From: Mycobacterium shigaense
Lineage (GTDB): Bacteria > Actinomycetota > Actinomycetes > Mycobacteriales > Mycobacteriaceae
Direction: 5' to 3'
Assembly (NCBI RefSeq): GCF_002356315.1
Contig: NZ_AP018164.1
Span: forward strand, 1,674,001 to 1,738,000
Length of the DNA: 64,000 bases
A program made the translations under genes and the position numbers. The notes beneath the pieces were generated by a model. The model worked only from the letters and a program-made list of their open reading frames with translations, was not told where the DNA came from and searched no databases. Positions 16,901 through 25,704 of this stretch are shown piece by piece. Every line of letters starts with the position of its first letter. The stretch's first letter is position 1.

Positions 16901-19900
16901 CTCTTTCGGTGCATCCGCTGTTGGGGGCGCACGTGCGCTTGCCCGAGGAGCCCGAGCGGCACGCCTGGGCGGGCGACGTCGGGACCACGGCCCAGCCCTG
17001 GTTCACCGACCACCAGGTGCACGCGGTGCCGGCGTTCCCCGGGGCCGCTTACTGCGAAATGGCCCTGGCCGCCGCCCGCGCGACGCTGGGCGACGCATGC
17101 GAGGTGCGCGACATCCGGTTCGAAGAGCTGTTGTTGCTCGACGACGAAACCCCGCTGAGCGCCGACGCGGTGGCGGAGGCGCCCGGCGTCTTCGCCTTCG
17201 AGGTGCAGACCGACCACGAGGGCGAGCGCGCGCGGCGCGCGTCGGCGACGTTGCGGGCGGTCGACAGCGAGGACCAACCGCCCGCGCACGATGTCGCCGC
17301 TCTGGTGGCCGCGCACCCGAACCGGGTGGCCGGCGAGGAGCTGCGGGAGTGGTTCGCCGACCGGGGTGTCAAGTTCGGCCCGGCCTTCGCGGGCCTGGCC
17401 GCCTCCTACACCGCCGCGGGGGCGGACGGCACCGTGCTGGCCGAACTCGAACTGCCGCAATCGATTCGCGCACAGCAGGCCGGTTACGGCATACACCCAG
17501 CACTGCTTGATGCCTGCTTCCAGTCCGCGGCGGCCCACGCCCGCAGCAGCGACGTCGGCGAGGGCGGCCTGCTGTTGCCGCTGGGGGTGAACCGGTTGCG
17601 CAGCTACGGCCCGGCGGCCGACGCCCGTTACTGCCTGAGCCGGGCGACCGAGAAGGGCCCGGCGGGGATGCGGATCGACCTCGACGTATTCGACGAGAAC
17701 GGGGCCGTGCTGCTGGTGGTGCGCGGGCTGCGGGTGGGCAGCGACGTCACCGAAAGCGTTGCCCGGCAAAGGCTGATGGCCGAACGCCTGCTGACGATCG
17801 ACTGGCAGCCGCGTGAGCTGCCCGCCCTGGGTGAAGACGGGGGCGACGGCGGCGCCGCGACGTGGCTGCTCCTCGTCAACTCCGGTACCGAGGATCTGTT
17901 GGCGGCCGGGCTGGCGGATGCGCTGAAAATCGAAGGCGCGCAATGCAAAACGGTGCTCTGGCCGGAACGCGGCACCGCCGCGCTCGAGCTGGCCGACGTC
18001 GGCGGCGTCGTGGTACTGACCGGTTCCGCGGGATCCAACGACGACGAGCAGTGTCCGACCCGCGGCCGCGAGCAGGTCCGCCAGCTGGTGCGGATCGCCC
18101 GGCAGGTGACGGAAAGCCGCGACGAGCCACCGCGGCTGTACGTCGTGACCCGCAACGCCGCGACGGTATTGCCCGACGACCGGCCCCAGCTGGACCAGGC
18201 GGGACTGCGCGGGCTGATGCGGGTGCTCGCCGCCGAAGACGCCCAGCTGCACGCCACCCAGATCGACCTGGACGAGGGCGCGGACGCTGCGCAGCTGGCG
18301 CGCCAGCTGCTGGCGAATTCGGATGAGGACGAGACGGCTTGGCGTGGCGGGCAGTGGTACACGGCCCGGCTGCTGTCGGCCCCGCTGCGCCCCGACGAGC
18401 GGCGAACCGCCTCCGCCGACCCGCGCAACGACGGCATGCGCCTCGAGATCCGCACCCCCGGTGACCTGGAAGGCCTGGAGCTCGTGGCGTTCGACCGGAC
18501 CCCTCCGGGGCCGGGGCAGATAGAGGTTGCGGTCACGGCCTCCAGCCTCAACTTCGCCGATGTGCTCATCGCCATGGGACGGTTCCCGAGCGTCGACGGG
18601 CGCCAACCGCGCCTGGGTATGGACTTCGCGGGCGTGGTCACCGCCGTCGGTCCCGGCGTCACCGATCACCAGGTCGGCGACCGGGTCGGCGGCGTGTCCG
18701 GAAACGGTTGCTGGGCAACGTTCGTCACCTGCGACGCCAATCTCGCCGTCGCGCTGCCGTCCGGCCTGGACGCCGAGCAGGCCGTCGCGGCGACGACCGC
18801 GTACGCCACGGCCTGGTACGGCCTGCAGGACATGGCCAGGATCAAGCCGGGGGAGAAGGTGCTGATCCACTCCGGCACCGGCGGCGTGGGGCGCGCCGCG
18901 ATCGCGATCGCCCGACTGGCCGGCGCGGAGATCTTCGCGACGGCGGGCAGCCCGCAGCGGCGCGCGCTGCTGCACGACATGGGCATCGAGCACGTCTACG
19001 ACTCGCGCAGCACCGAATTCGCCGACGAGATCCGCCGCGACACCGACGGATACGGCGTCGACGTCGTCCTCAACTCCGTCACCGGCGCGGCTCAACGCGC
19101 CGGGTTCGAACTGCTGGCGATCGGCGGCCGGTTCGTGGAGATCGGCAAGCGCGACGTCTACGGCAACACCCGGCTGGGTCAGTACCCCTTCCGCCGCAAC
19201 CTCACCTTCCACTACCTCGACCTGGCGCTGATGGCCGCCAGCCAGCCGCGGCACGTCAACGAGCTGCTGCGCACGGTGTACCGGTTGGTCGGCGACGGCG
19301 AGCTGCCCCCGCTGGAGCGCACGGTCTATCCACTTGTCCAGGCGGCCACCGCAATTCGGGTGATGGGTGCCGCCGAGCACACCGGCAAGCTCATTCTGTC
19401 CATCCCGCAGGACGGCCGGGCCGACGTGATCGTCCCGCCGGAGCGGGCCCACGTGTTCCGCGGCGACGGCTCCTACATCATCACCGGCGGCCTGGGCGGC
19501 CTCGGGCTGTTCCTGGCCAGGGAGATGGCCACGGCGGGCTGCGGGCGAATCGTGCTCACCGCCCGGTCGAACCCGACGTCCAAGGTGCTGCAGGCCGTCG
19601 AGCGCATCCGCACCGGCGGGGTCGACGTGGTCGTGGAATGCGGCAACATGGCCGAGGCCGACACCGCGGACCGGGTGGTGGCCGCGGCCACGGCCACCGG
19701 GCTGCCGCTGCGCGGGGTGCTGCACGCGGCCGCGGTGGTCGAGGACGCCACGCTGGCCAACATCACCGACGAGCTGATCGAACGCGACTGGTCGCCCAAG
19801 GTGTTCGGCGCCTGGAACCTGCATCACGCGACGCTCGGCGAGCCGCTGGACTGGTTCTGCTGCTTCTCCTCGGCGGCCGCGTTGCTGGGCTCGGCCGGGC

Positions 19901-20514
19901 AGGGCGCATACGCGGCCGCTAACAGCTGGGTGGACGCGTTCACACTGTGGCGGCGGAGCCTGGGCCTGCCGGCGCTGGCGATCGCGTGGGGGGCGTGGGG
20001 CGAGGTCGGGCGCGCCACTCACCTGGCCGAGGGCGGCCGCACCACGATGATCGCCCCCGACGAGGGCGCCCGCGCGTTCACCGAACTGTTGCGCCACAAC
20101 CGTGCCTACACCGGCTACGTTCCGACGACGGGGACGTCGTGGCTGGCGGCGCTGGTCGGCCGCAGCCCGTTCGCCGAGGCGTTCCGGGGCGGCGGGGAGC
20201 AGCGGAGCGGCGCCAGCACGCTGCGGACCGAGCTGCGCTCGCTGTCGCAGGACGAGTGGCCCGCCCGGCTGCGTCGGCTGATCACCGAGCAGACCGGGCT
20301 GATCCTGCGCCGCACGGTCGATCCCGACCGCCCGTTCGTCGAGCACGGGCTCGACTCGCTGGGCAACCTGGAGCTGCGGACCCGCATCGAGGCCGAGACC
20401 GGAATTCGGGTCACTCCCAGGGCGATCGCCACCCACAACACGGCCCATGCGCTCAGCCTGCACCTGACCGAGACGCTGGTGGCCGAACAGGACCAAGCGC
20501 TGACGTCGGGGTAG
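13963..20514 (+). CDS. Hybrid type I polyketide synthase, ACP-KS-AT-DH-ER-KR-ACP
   Basis: The start is the GTG at 13963, inside the fadD stop; length 2,183 residues. Domains: N-terminal ACP 8-80 (DLGVGSRDAVVL), KS about 97-523 with Cys269, His404 and His444, AT about 625-960 with Ser715 in GHSMGE and a VASH specificity motif, DH about 983-1265 (DHQVHAVPAFPG, HPALLDA), ER about 1505-1825 (HSGTGGVG), KR about 1836-2015 (GGLGGLG, YAAAN), and C-terminal ACP about 2095-2170 (GLDSLGNLEL). The first 80 residues and KS resemble PpsA, while DH-ER-KR-ACP resembles mycocerosic acid synthase. It lies convergent to the papA5 side of the pps operon, the place of mas in M. tuberculosis. Likely role: fully reducing, possibly iterative elongation of a FAAL-loaded chain; VASH and Mas similarity hint at methylmalonyl extenders. 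It ends 9 bp before the opposing enoyl reductase. Confidence 0.9.
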   Translation: MTAAVPDEAELRRWLIDYLVTEIGCHPDDVGLDVTFNDLGVGSRDAVVLSGELATVAGRAVSPLDFWQHPTIDELVRFLTTPEAAATAGPAGNGWVDEPIAVVGLGCRFPGEISGPESFWRFMSERRSAITEVPAERWQPFDDGSPEIATALAGTTRWASVLTDVDGFDAEFFEISAHEATAMDPQQRLLLEVAFEALEHAGIPAESLRHSQTGVFAGACAADYGYLAGSDLSRVDAWSNIGGALSIVANRLSYALDLRGPSVSIDTACSSSLVAVHLAAQSLRGGDCELAIAAGVNLLLSPAIFRSFDGAEALSPTGACKSFDAGADGFVRGEGCGAVVLKRLSDAVRDGDRVLAVIRGSAVNQDGRSNGLMAPNPSAQMAVLRAACANAGVAPHQVDYVETHGTGTLLGDPIEARALGTVLGRGRPETAPLLIGAVKSNVGHLEGAAGIAGLIKAVLAVQRGQIPPNLNFQTPNPHIPFKDMRLKVVAESTDWPDTGAPRLAGVSSFGFGGTNAHVVLEQAPPVDSVAPQPEPAVTTLVVSGKTTERVQSWAAVLAEWMDGEGAEVALADVAHTLNHHRSRQARFGTVCARDRKQAIAGLRALAEGTPSDGVVFPSETAGRPGTVFVYSGQGSQWVGMGRQLLADEPAFAAAVAGLEPIFLAQTGFSLQQVLSDGGPVTGIERIQPVLVGVQLALTALWRSHGVEPDAVIGHSMGEVTAAVVAGALSVADGLRVIATRSRLMARLSGQGAMALLESDAAATEALLADYPDVSIAVYASPSQTVIAGPPEQVDAVIAAVAGADRLARRIEVDVASHHRIIDPILPELRTELIDLAPDAPAIPVLSTTCGPADDAPVFDADHWAANLRNPVRFSQAIAQAGADHGTFIEISPHPVLTHAIKDTLGGGDHLIVGTLQRDADDTLAFHTNLNTSRTAHPPQTPHPPEPHVPLPTAPWHHTRHWIGAAAHRPQLALESVGGRTLSVHPLLGAHVRLPEEPERHAWAGDVGTTAQPWFTDHQVHAVPAFPGAAYCEMALAAARATLGDACEVRDIRFEELLLLDDETPLSADAVAEAPGVFAFEVQTDHEGERARRASATLRAVDSEDQPPAHDVAALVAAHPNRVAGEELREWFADRGVKFGPAFAGLAASYTAAGADGTVLAELELPQSIRAQQAGYGIHPALLDACFQSAAAHARSSDVGEGGLLLPLGVNRLRSYGPAADARYCLSRATEKGPAGMRIDLDVFDENGAVLLVVRGLRVGSDVTESVARQRLMAERLLTIDWQPRELPALGEDGGDGGAATWLLLVNSGTEDLLAAGLADALKIEGAQCKTVLWPERGTAALELADVGGVVVLTGSAGSNDDEQCPTRGREQVRQLVRIARQVTESRDEPPRLYVVTRNAATVLPDDRPQLDQAGLRGLMRVLAAEDAQLHATQIDLDEGADAAQLARQLLANSDEDETAWRGGQWYTARLLSAPLRPDERRTASADPRNDGMRLEIRTPGDLEGLELVAFDRTPPGPGQIEVAVTASSLNFADVLIAMGRFPSVDGRQPRLGMDFAGVVTAVGPGVTDHQVGDRVGGVSGNGCWATFVTCDANLAVALPSGLDAEQAVAATTAYATAWYGLQDMARIKPGEKVLIHSGTGGVGRAAIAIARLAGAEIFATAGSPQRRALLHDMGIEHVYDSRSTEFADEIRRDTDGYGVDVVLNSVTGAAQRAGFELLAIGGRFVEIGKRDVYGNTRLGQYPFRRNLTFHYLDLALMAASQPRHVNELLRTVYRLVGDGELPPLERTVYPLVQAATAIRVMGAAEHTGKLILSIPQDGRADVIVPPERAHVFRGDGSYIITGGLGGLGLFLAREMATAGCGRIVLTARSNPTSKVLQAVERIRTGGVDVVVECGNMAEADTADRVVAAATATGLPLRGVLHAAAVVEDATLANITDELIERDWSPKVFGAWNLHHATLGEPLDWFCCFSSAAALLGSAGQGAYAAANSWVDAFTLWRRSLGLPALAIAWGAWGEVGRATHLAEGGRTTMIAPDEGARAFTELLRHNRAYTGYVPTTGTSWLAALVGRSPFAEAFRGGGEQRSGASTLRTELRSLSQDEWPARLRRLITEQTGLILRRTVDPDRPFVEHGLDSLGNLELRTRIEAETGIRVTPRAIATHNTAHALSLHLTETLVAEQDQALTSG

Positions 20515-20523
20515 CCGCCGGCG

Positions 20524-21774
20524 TCAGCTCAGCCGCGCCGTCCCGATGGACACCCCGGCGGCGGGCAGCCGCGCCAGCAGCGCGTCGCCCATCGCCGCGG
20601 CGGGAGTGAGCACGCCGGCCAACGGGGGAAGCCGGTCGCGGTCCAGCGCCAGCGCCAGGCCGCTCTCCCCGAGCATTATCGAAGTCCCTTGGTAGGCATC
20701 GCAATTCTGCGAGAAGTTCGCCAGGTAGCGGGCGCCGCTCGTGGTGGTGGTGTACGTCTCGACGGCATAGTGGCCGCGCTGGCGCGCCTTCTTGCCCGGG
20801 CCGGCGCCCGGCGCGGGCGCCAACCACTCCACCAGTCGCTCGGGCAGCCGGCTGAAGTACCGGTTGCCCAGGTACACGGCGGCCGACAGGGCGCCGGTCG
20901 CGAGCGCCGACACCACGGGGGCCACCCATGATTTCCCGAAGCTCATCGCCTCGGAGTAGCGGAAGTCGCGGCCATACGACCAGCCTTGTAATGCGTTGCT
21001 ATGGCGGGCAATTCGAGTGTTGTGGCCGGCCAGAACAAACCCGCCGGTCCAGTAGCCGGCCAGCTCGGGGGCGATGTCGCGGCCCCGGCGCCAGCGGAAG
21101 TCCGGCTGCGGGCCCAGCTCCGGTTCGGCGGCCCGGTCGGTGGTCAGCGTGTACGGGTCGTCGATGATCGCGCGGGTTTGCGCGTCGGCCGAAGCCGCGC
21201 GAATGGTGCCCAGCAGCGAGGCGACGGTGCCGCCGGACGCCCCGAGTTGGGAGAAGGAGCGCAACACCAGGGTGGTGTCGCACAGCCCGCCGGCGCCGTC
21301 GTCGGCCGCGCGGCGGTACAGCTGGTAGACGTTGAGATCCGAAGGGATGGAGTCGAATCCGCACGACAGCACGATGCGTGCTCCGGTGTCGACGGCCTGC
21401 TTGTGGTACTGGTCGATGGCGTTGCGGGCGAACGTCAACTCGCCGGTCAGGTCGGCGTAGTCCGTCCCGGCCGCGGCGCACGCGGCCACCAGCGGCAGCC
21501 CGTAACGGGCATAGGGGCCGACGGTCGTGACCACCACCCGGGTCCGGGCGGCCATCGCCTCCAGTGTCGACGGCTGCGCCGCATCGGCTGTGAGCACCGG
21601 CCAGTCCCGTGCGGCCGAGCCGAGTGTCTGCCGCACGGCGGCCAGCCGGTCGGGGCTGCGGCCGGCCAGCGCGATGCGTACTTGCGCACCCCGCCGCGCG
21701 AGGTATTCCGCGGTCAGCTTCCCGGAAAAGCCGGTGGCGCCGTACAAGACGATGTCGAATTCGCGGTCGGTCAC
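20524..21774 (-). CDS. Trans-acting enoyl reductase, Rv2953-like
   Basis: A 416-residue NAD(P)-binding protein of the saccharopine-dehydrogenase-like family. The Rossmann motif appears at the N-terminus (IVLYGATGFSGKLTAEYLAR). In M. tuberculosis the homologue Rv2953 acts in trans with PpsD, whose module lacks an ER, to reduce the enoyl intermediate during phthiocerol synthesis. PpsD here also has DH and KR but no ER, so the same partnership is expected. The start is a GTG at 21774 overlapping the papA5-like stop (GTGA), which places it as the last gene of the long minus-strand operon. A hydrophobic stretch (VAPVVSALATGALSAAVYLG) lies near residues 280-300. In M. tuberculosis, as I recall, this gene is separate from papA5. 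Confidence 0.9.
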   Translation of the reverse strand: MTDREFDIVLYGATGFSGKLTAEYLARRGAQVRIALAGRSPDRLAAVRQTLGSAARDWPVLTADAAQPSTLEAMAARTRVVVTTVGPYARYGLPLVAACAAAGTDYADLTGELTFARNAIDQYHKQAVDTGARIVLSCGFDSIPSDLNVYQLYRRAADDGAGGLCDTTLVLRSFSQLGASGGTVASLLGTIRAASADAQTRAIIDDPYTLTTDRAAEPELGPQPDFRWRRGRDIAPELAGYWTGGFVLAGHNTRIARHSNALQGWSYGRDFRYSEAMSFGKSWVAPVVSALATGALSAAVYLGNRYFSRLPERLVEWLAPAPGAGPGKKARQRGHYAVETYTTTTSGARYLANFSQNCDAYQGTSIMLGESGLALALDRDRLPPLAGVLTPAAAMGDALLARLPAAGVSIGTARLS

Positions 21775-23027
21775 TCCATGACCCAGCTGTCCTCGGTGGC
21801 TGCCTCACACAGCCGGGAATGGATTGCCTCAAGCGGTTTCTCCACGCCCGGCAGGTTCGAATGGTGCTCGACGAGCAGCCGGCCCGCGAAGGTCACGCAC
21901 GTGTAGAGATCGATCGGGGCGCGGGGCGCGAAGTAGAACTCGCCGCCGACGTCGACGACCTTGATGCCGGGCGGCGTGCGCATGTCGGGGATCCATCCGA
22001 CGTCGGTGCACATCACGAACGGGGGGAGCCCGGGCAGCGACCCCTCGTACTGCAGGCGGAAGTGCAGCGACGATTGCTGGATCAGGCCCTCGGACAGGTC
22101 GGCCCGAAACGCGTCCTGGATGCCGCGGGCCAGGTCGACGAGTTCGGTGTCGGGCTCGATTTCGGCCAGGTAACTCGCCAACCCGAGGGGCAGCGTGCTT
22201 TCGGTCGCCCCCACCGGGGGCGTCAGATGGTAGCGCAGGTCGACGGGGTAGAAGTAGGGAATCGGAAGGTGCGGGGTATTGCGGATCTCCCACTCGGCCA
22301 GCAGGATGGCCGCGGCCACCAGGGAGTTGAGGCTGACCTGATTGTCGCGCCCCAGCTCCACCAGGTCGGTGGTCTCCTGCTCGGTCAACCGGAGCTGGGC
22401 AACCGGAATGGGTTGAATCACATCGGGATTCGTCACGATGTGTGGCCGCTGCACGCCGGACAGGTCGTAGCGGAACGCCGCCGGGTGCAGCCGCTCGAGC
22501 CCGGAACGCTGCTGCTTGGTCACGCCCCGTTGTTCGAGCAACGACTCGAGGGGTTCGGGCGCGGGCTGCGCGGTAACCGGCCCGGTGTCACCGTTGGTGA
22601 CCACGTCGGTGTAAAGGGAGAGCAGCTCCTCGAAAAGACCGAACACATGGTGCCCGTCGGCCAGCGAATGGTGTGCGTACAGCGTCAATTCGGTTTGCTC
22701 GCTGCCGACTTTCAGCCGCAGGTTCAGCAGGGACTGGCCCTGGTCCAGGCGCATCCCGGCGATCGCGGATTCCGAGGTGCGGTCGGTGACCAACCACAAC
22801 CCCGCGTGCATCAGGTCTTCGGCGACGATCTGATGCCGGCCGTCGCCGGCCTTCTCGAGATGGCCGGCGAAGATCGGATGCACCTGCAGCAGCGCGTCGA
22901 AGGCATCCGACATCGCGTCGATGTCGACGTCGCCGCTGACCTTGATGGTCAGCCCGAAATACGTCTCGTTGGTTGCGAACACTTCCTCGCTGTGCGCGAG
23001 CTTGCGGATCACGGATCCGGGAAACAC
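21771..23027 (-). CDS. PapA5-like acyltransferase
   Basis: The protein has 418 residues, very near PapA5 (422), and starts at a GTG with the characteristic opening MFPGSVIRKL. PapA5 esterifies mycocerosic acids, delivered on Mas, to the diol of phthiocerol. The catalytic HHxxxDG motif is intact (HHSLADG, His120 and Asp124). It begins 13 bp after drrC and its stop overlaps the trans-acting reductase. In this locus the likely acyl donor is the ACP of the hybrid synthase at 13963-20514, because no ordinary mas is present; that pairing is inference. The acceptor is expected to be the PpsA/C/D/E product. Confidence 0.92.
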   Translation of the reverse strand: MFPGSVIRKLAHSEEVFATNETYFGLTIKVSGDVDIDAMSDAFDALLQVHPIFAGHLEKAGDGRHQIVAEDLMHAGLWLVTDRTSESAIAGMRLDQGQSLLNLRLKVGSEQTELTLYAHHSLADGHHVFGLFEELLSLYTDVVTNGDTGPVTAQPAPEPLESLLEQRGVTKQQRSGLERLHPAAFRYDLSGVQRPHIVTNPDVIQPIPVAQLRLTEQETTDLVELGRDNQVSLNSLVAAAILLAEWEIRNTPHLPIPYFYPVDLRYHLTPPVGATESTLPLGLASYLAEIEPDTELVDLARGIQDAFRADLSEGLIQQSSLHFRLQYEGSLPGLPPFVMCTDVGWIPDMRTPPGIKVVDVGGEFYFAPRAPIDLYTCVTFAGRLLVEHHSNLPGVEKPLEAIHSRLCEAATEDSWVME

Positions 23028-23040
23028 CCCTGAACTCCCC

Positions 23041-23874
23041 CTATCTGCGCGTGCTGGCGCGGCGATAGCCGGCGAGCGTCGGCGCGATGCACACCGCGGT
23101 GATGCCGGCGATCCACAGCAACGTGCCGATCATCGGCCCTCGCACCGGGCCGCCCAGCGACAACCCGCGCATCGTGTCGATCGCGTAGCTGATCGGCTGG
23201 TGCGCGACCACCGGCTGTATCCACTTCGGAAACTGGTTGACGGGCAAGAACCCGGTCGAGAACAGGATGGCCAGCAGATGCACGAGCGTAATCGCCTCGA
23301 GCAGAAAGTTTTTCGATGCGTACCAGGCGATCGTGGTGATCAGCGTCGAGAAGGCCAGACCGAACAGCACCGGAATCATCAGCCACACCAAGGTCGCGAC
23401 GATGCCCTGCTTGAAGTGGAAACCCAGGATGGCCCCCGCGATCAGCACGACCACTGTCGTGATCATGATCCGGACGATCTCGGCGACGACGCGCGAACAG
23501 ATGCCGGACGCCCGGTGGATGGGCAGCACCCACAGCCGGCGCAGCAGGCCGTCGTCGCGCTCCCGGATGAGGCCGATCGCGCCGACCGCCGCCCCGTTGA
23601 CCGCGGCGGCCAGCACGTTCATCGGAACCGTGTTGTACAGCCCGCTGTAGCCGGCCACCTGTGAAACCGCATGGCCCAGAACAATGTTCATGGTGATCAG
23701 GAACATGACCGGCAACACGGTCACCATGATGATCGCCGTGAGGTCGCGCGACCATTTCAGGAGTATCCGCCTGGTCTGCACCAGGGTCTGCGGAATCAGC
23801 ACTCGCGCGGAGTTCTCGAGCACCCGGTCCTCGGTCTGCGGGCGATCGGTCTCCTCGTACACCAGGGTCATCAT
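23041..23874 (-). CDS. drrC: ABC transporter permease, DrrC-like
   Basis: I chose the first ATG of the MMTLVYEE start at 23874, which overlaps the drrB stop (ATGA) and gives 277 residues, essentially the length of M. tuberculosis DrrC (276). It has six hydrophobic segments of the ABC-2 type and motifs such as RERDDGLLRRLWVLP in the first cytoplasmic loop and HQPISYAIDTMRGL before the last helix. With DrrA and DrrB it should form the transporter needed to move the finished lipid to the cell surface. It sits between drrB (4-bp overlap) and the papA5-like gene (13-bp gap). Confidence 0.9.
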   Translation of the reverse strand: MMTLVYEETDRPQTEDRVLENSARVLIPQTLVQTRRILLKWSRDLTAIIMVTVLPVMFLITMNIVLGHAVSQVAGYSGLYNTVPMNVLAAAVNGAAVGAIGLIRERDDGLLRRLWVLPIHRASGICSRVVAEIVRIMITTVVVLIAGAILGFHFKQGIVATLVWLMIPVLFGLAFSTLITTIAWYASKNFLLEAITLVHLLAILFSTGFLPVNQFPKWIQPVVAHQPISYAIDTMRGLSLGGPVRGPMIGTLLWIAGITAVCIAPTLAGYRRASTRR

Positions 23875-24683
23875 GCCCGCCTGGACAACACGAGCACCGA
23901 GACCGGGACCAGCAGGGCGGCCAAGCCGCACAACCACCCGACCGTCGGCGCCACGGACGACCAGGTGACCGCCACGCCGAATGGCGGCTTGTCGCCGGCC
24001 AGCGCGTGCAGGCTGTCGACGAGCCGGGAGATCGGCTGGTTGCGCACGAAGGGCTGCACCCAGTGCGGGAACTGGTCCACCGGTTGCACGCCGACCGACA
24101 GCAACCCGAAGATCAACGGCGGCAGGGTCAGCAGCGGGGCCATGGCCTCCGGATTGCGGCTCCCGGTGCCCATCAGGTCTGCGGCGAAGGACAGCAGCGC
24201 CCCGAACACCAGCACCAGCACGCAAAAGCCGACCGTGTCGGCCGCCGAGCCGCGGAACCGGAATCCGATGCTGTAGCCGGCGATCACGGCCACCGTCAAC
24301 GACACCAGGCATCGGTAGACCGCGGCCGAGATGCGGGCGACCACCGGCGTGAACGGCGCGATAGGCATGGACCGGAACCGGCGGTTGATGCCCTGCACCG
24401 AGTCGGTCGCCGCCCGGAATGCCGTCGACATGGCGGCAAAGGTGATGGCTTCCAACGCGATCAACGGCATCAGGTACTGCGCGTAGCTGCTGGCGACGCC
24501 CCGGGTGGCATTGCCCATGATCTCGTGCAGCGGAATGTAGAACCCGGCCGTGAACACCACCGAGGCCGCGATGGTGACGGCGAGTTCACCGTTGCGCAGG
24601 GTCGGCGCGATGAAGCGGTTGGTGAGTACCCACCACTGCGCCCGCATCGACGGGTCGGGTCGCGCGACGGCGGCGGCGGTCAA
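23871..24683 (-). CDS. drrB: ABC transporter permease, DrrB-like
   Basis: The preferred start is a TTG at 24683 that overlaps the drrA stop (TTGA), giving 270 residues; an ATG twelve codons later (24647) is the alternative. The protein has six membrane segments and ABC-2 permease motifs INRRFRSMPIAPFTP and FVRNQPISRLVDSL, as in M. tuberculosis DrrB (289 residues). It is paired with DrrC as the membrane half of the lipid exporter. Confidence 0.88.
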   Translation of the reverse strand: MTAAAVARPDPSMRAQWWVLTNRFIAPTLRNGELAVTIAASVVFTAGFYIPLHEIMGNATRGVASSYAQYLMPLIALEAITFAAMSTAFRAATDSVQGINRRFRSMPIAPFTPVVARISAAVYRCLVSLTVAVIAGYSIGFRFRGSAADTVGFCVLVLVFGALLSFAADLMGTGSRNPEAMAPLLTLPPLIFGLLSVGVQPVDQFPHWVQPFVRNQPISRLVDSLHALAGDKPPFGVAVTWSSVAPTVGWLCGLAALLVPVSVLVLSRRA

Positions 24684-25690
24684 CTGACCACCTCCGGGAC
24701 CGCGCGACGCGGGGCGGGGGAATCCTCGGTCAGCGCGAGGAATACGTCGTCCAGCGACGGCCGCCGCAGCGCGACATCGGCGACCGGGATGTTGGCCGCG
24801 GCCAGCCGGCCCACCGCCTCCAGCAGCGTGGCGGCGCCATCGGGTGCCGGCATCGCGATGCGATCGGACTCGGCCGTCAGGCCGGCCCGGTTCTTCTCCG
24901 GCAACAGCGAACCGAGGGTGTCGGCGATCGCGGCCAGATCGTGGAGATCGACCGGCACGATCTCGCAGTAGCTGCCGCCGGTGCGGGCCTTGAGCTCGTC
25001 GGCCGTTCCCTCGGCGATGACCCGCCCGTGGTCGATCACGATGATCCGGTCGGCCATCGCGTCGGCCTCCTCGAGGTACTGCGTGGTCAGCAGGGTGGCG
25101 ATGCCGCGGTCCTTGAAGTGGCCGACCAGATCCCAAATGCTTTGCCTGCTGCGCGGATCCAGGCCTGTCGTCGGCTCGTCGAGGAAGACCACCTGGGGCG
25201 GAACCACCAGGCCGCACGCGATGTCGATCCGCCGGCGCATGCCGCCGGAGTACGTTTTGACGCGCCGATCGCCGGCATACGCGAGGTCGAACTCCTCGAT
25301 GAGTTCCTTGGCGCGGCTGCGTGCGGCCTGCTTCTTGAGCCCGTAGAGGCGGCCGAACATGTACAGGTTCTCGACTCCGGTCAGCGTGTCGTCGAGCGCC
25401 ACCTGCTGGCCGGTGAGCATGATCGACCGGCGCACCCCGGCCGCCTCGGTCACCACGTCGTAGCCGGCGACCACCGCCCGGCCCGAATCGGGGCGGCTCA
25501 GGGTCGACAGGATGTCGACCAGCGTGGTCTTGCCCGCCCCGTTGGGCCCGAGCAGCCCGAGCACCTCGCCGCGGCCGACTTCGAAGCTGACCTCGTGCAG
25601 GGCCACGAACTCGCCGAAAGACTTGCGGACCTTGTCGACGACGACGGCTTTTTCGAAGGCCTTGTCAAAGTTTCGCTGTGCGTTGCTCAT
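24680..25690 (-). CDS. drrA: ABC transporter ATP-binding protein, DrrA-like
   Basis: This 336-residue nucleotide-binding subunit starts at the ATG at 25690, 14 bp after the ppsE stop. Walker A is GPNGAGKTTL, the signature is YSGGMRRRIDIACGL, and Walker B is VVFLDEPTTGLD with the following H-loop region TTQYLEEAD. A C-terminal DrrA-specific extension of about 100 residues follows (RPSLDDVFLALTEDS). It energises DrrB/DrrC. Its place directly after ppsE matches the PDIM locus order. Confidence 0.92.
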   Translation of the reverse strand: MSNAQRNFDKAFEKAVVVDKVRKSFGEFVALHEVSFEVGRGEVLGLLGPNGAGKTTLVDILSTLSRPDSGRAVVAGYDVVTEAAGVRRSIMLTGQQVALDDTLTGVENLYMFGRLYGLKKQAARSRAKELIEEFDLAYAGDRRVKTYSGGMRRRIDIACGLVVPPQVVFLDEPTTGLDPRSRQSIWDLVGHFKDRGIATLLTTQYLEEADAMADRIIVIDHGRVIAEGTADELKARTGGSYCEIVPVDLHDLAAIADTLGSLLPEKNRAGLTAESDRIAMPAPDGAATLLEAVGRLAAANIPVADVALRRPSLDDVFLALTEDSPAPRRAVPEVVS

Positions 25691-25704
25691 CGGGAGTCCC
25701 TGCC

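Noticed and set aside
16456..20496. 1,346-codon minus-strand ORF opposite the hybrid PKS
   Set aside because: Antisense shadow; composition rich in Arg, Gly, His and Gln with no recognisable fold.
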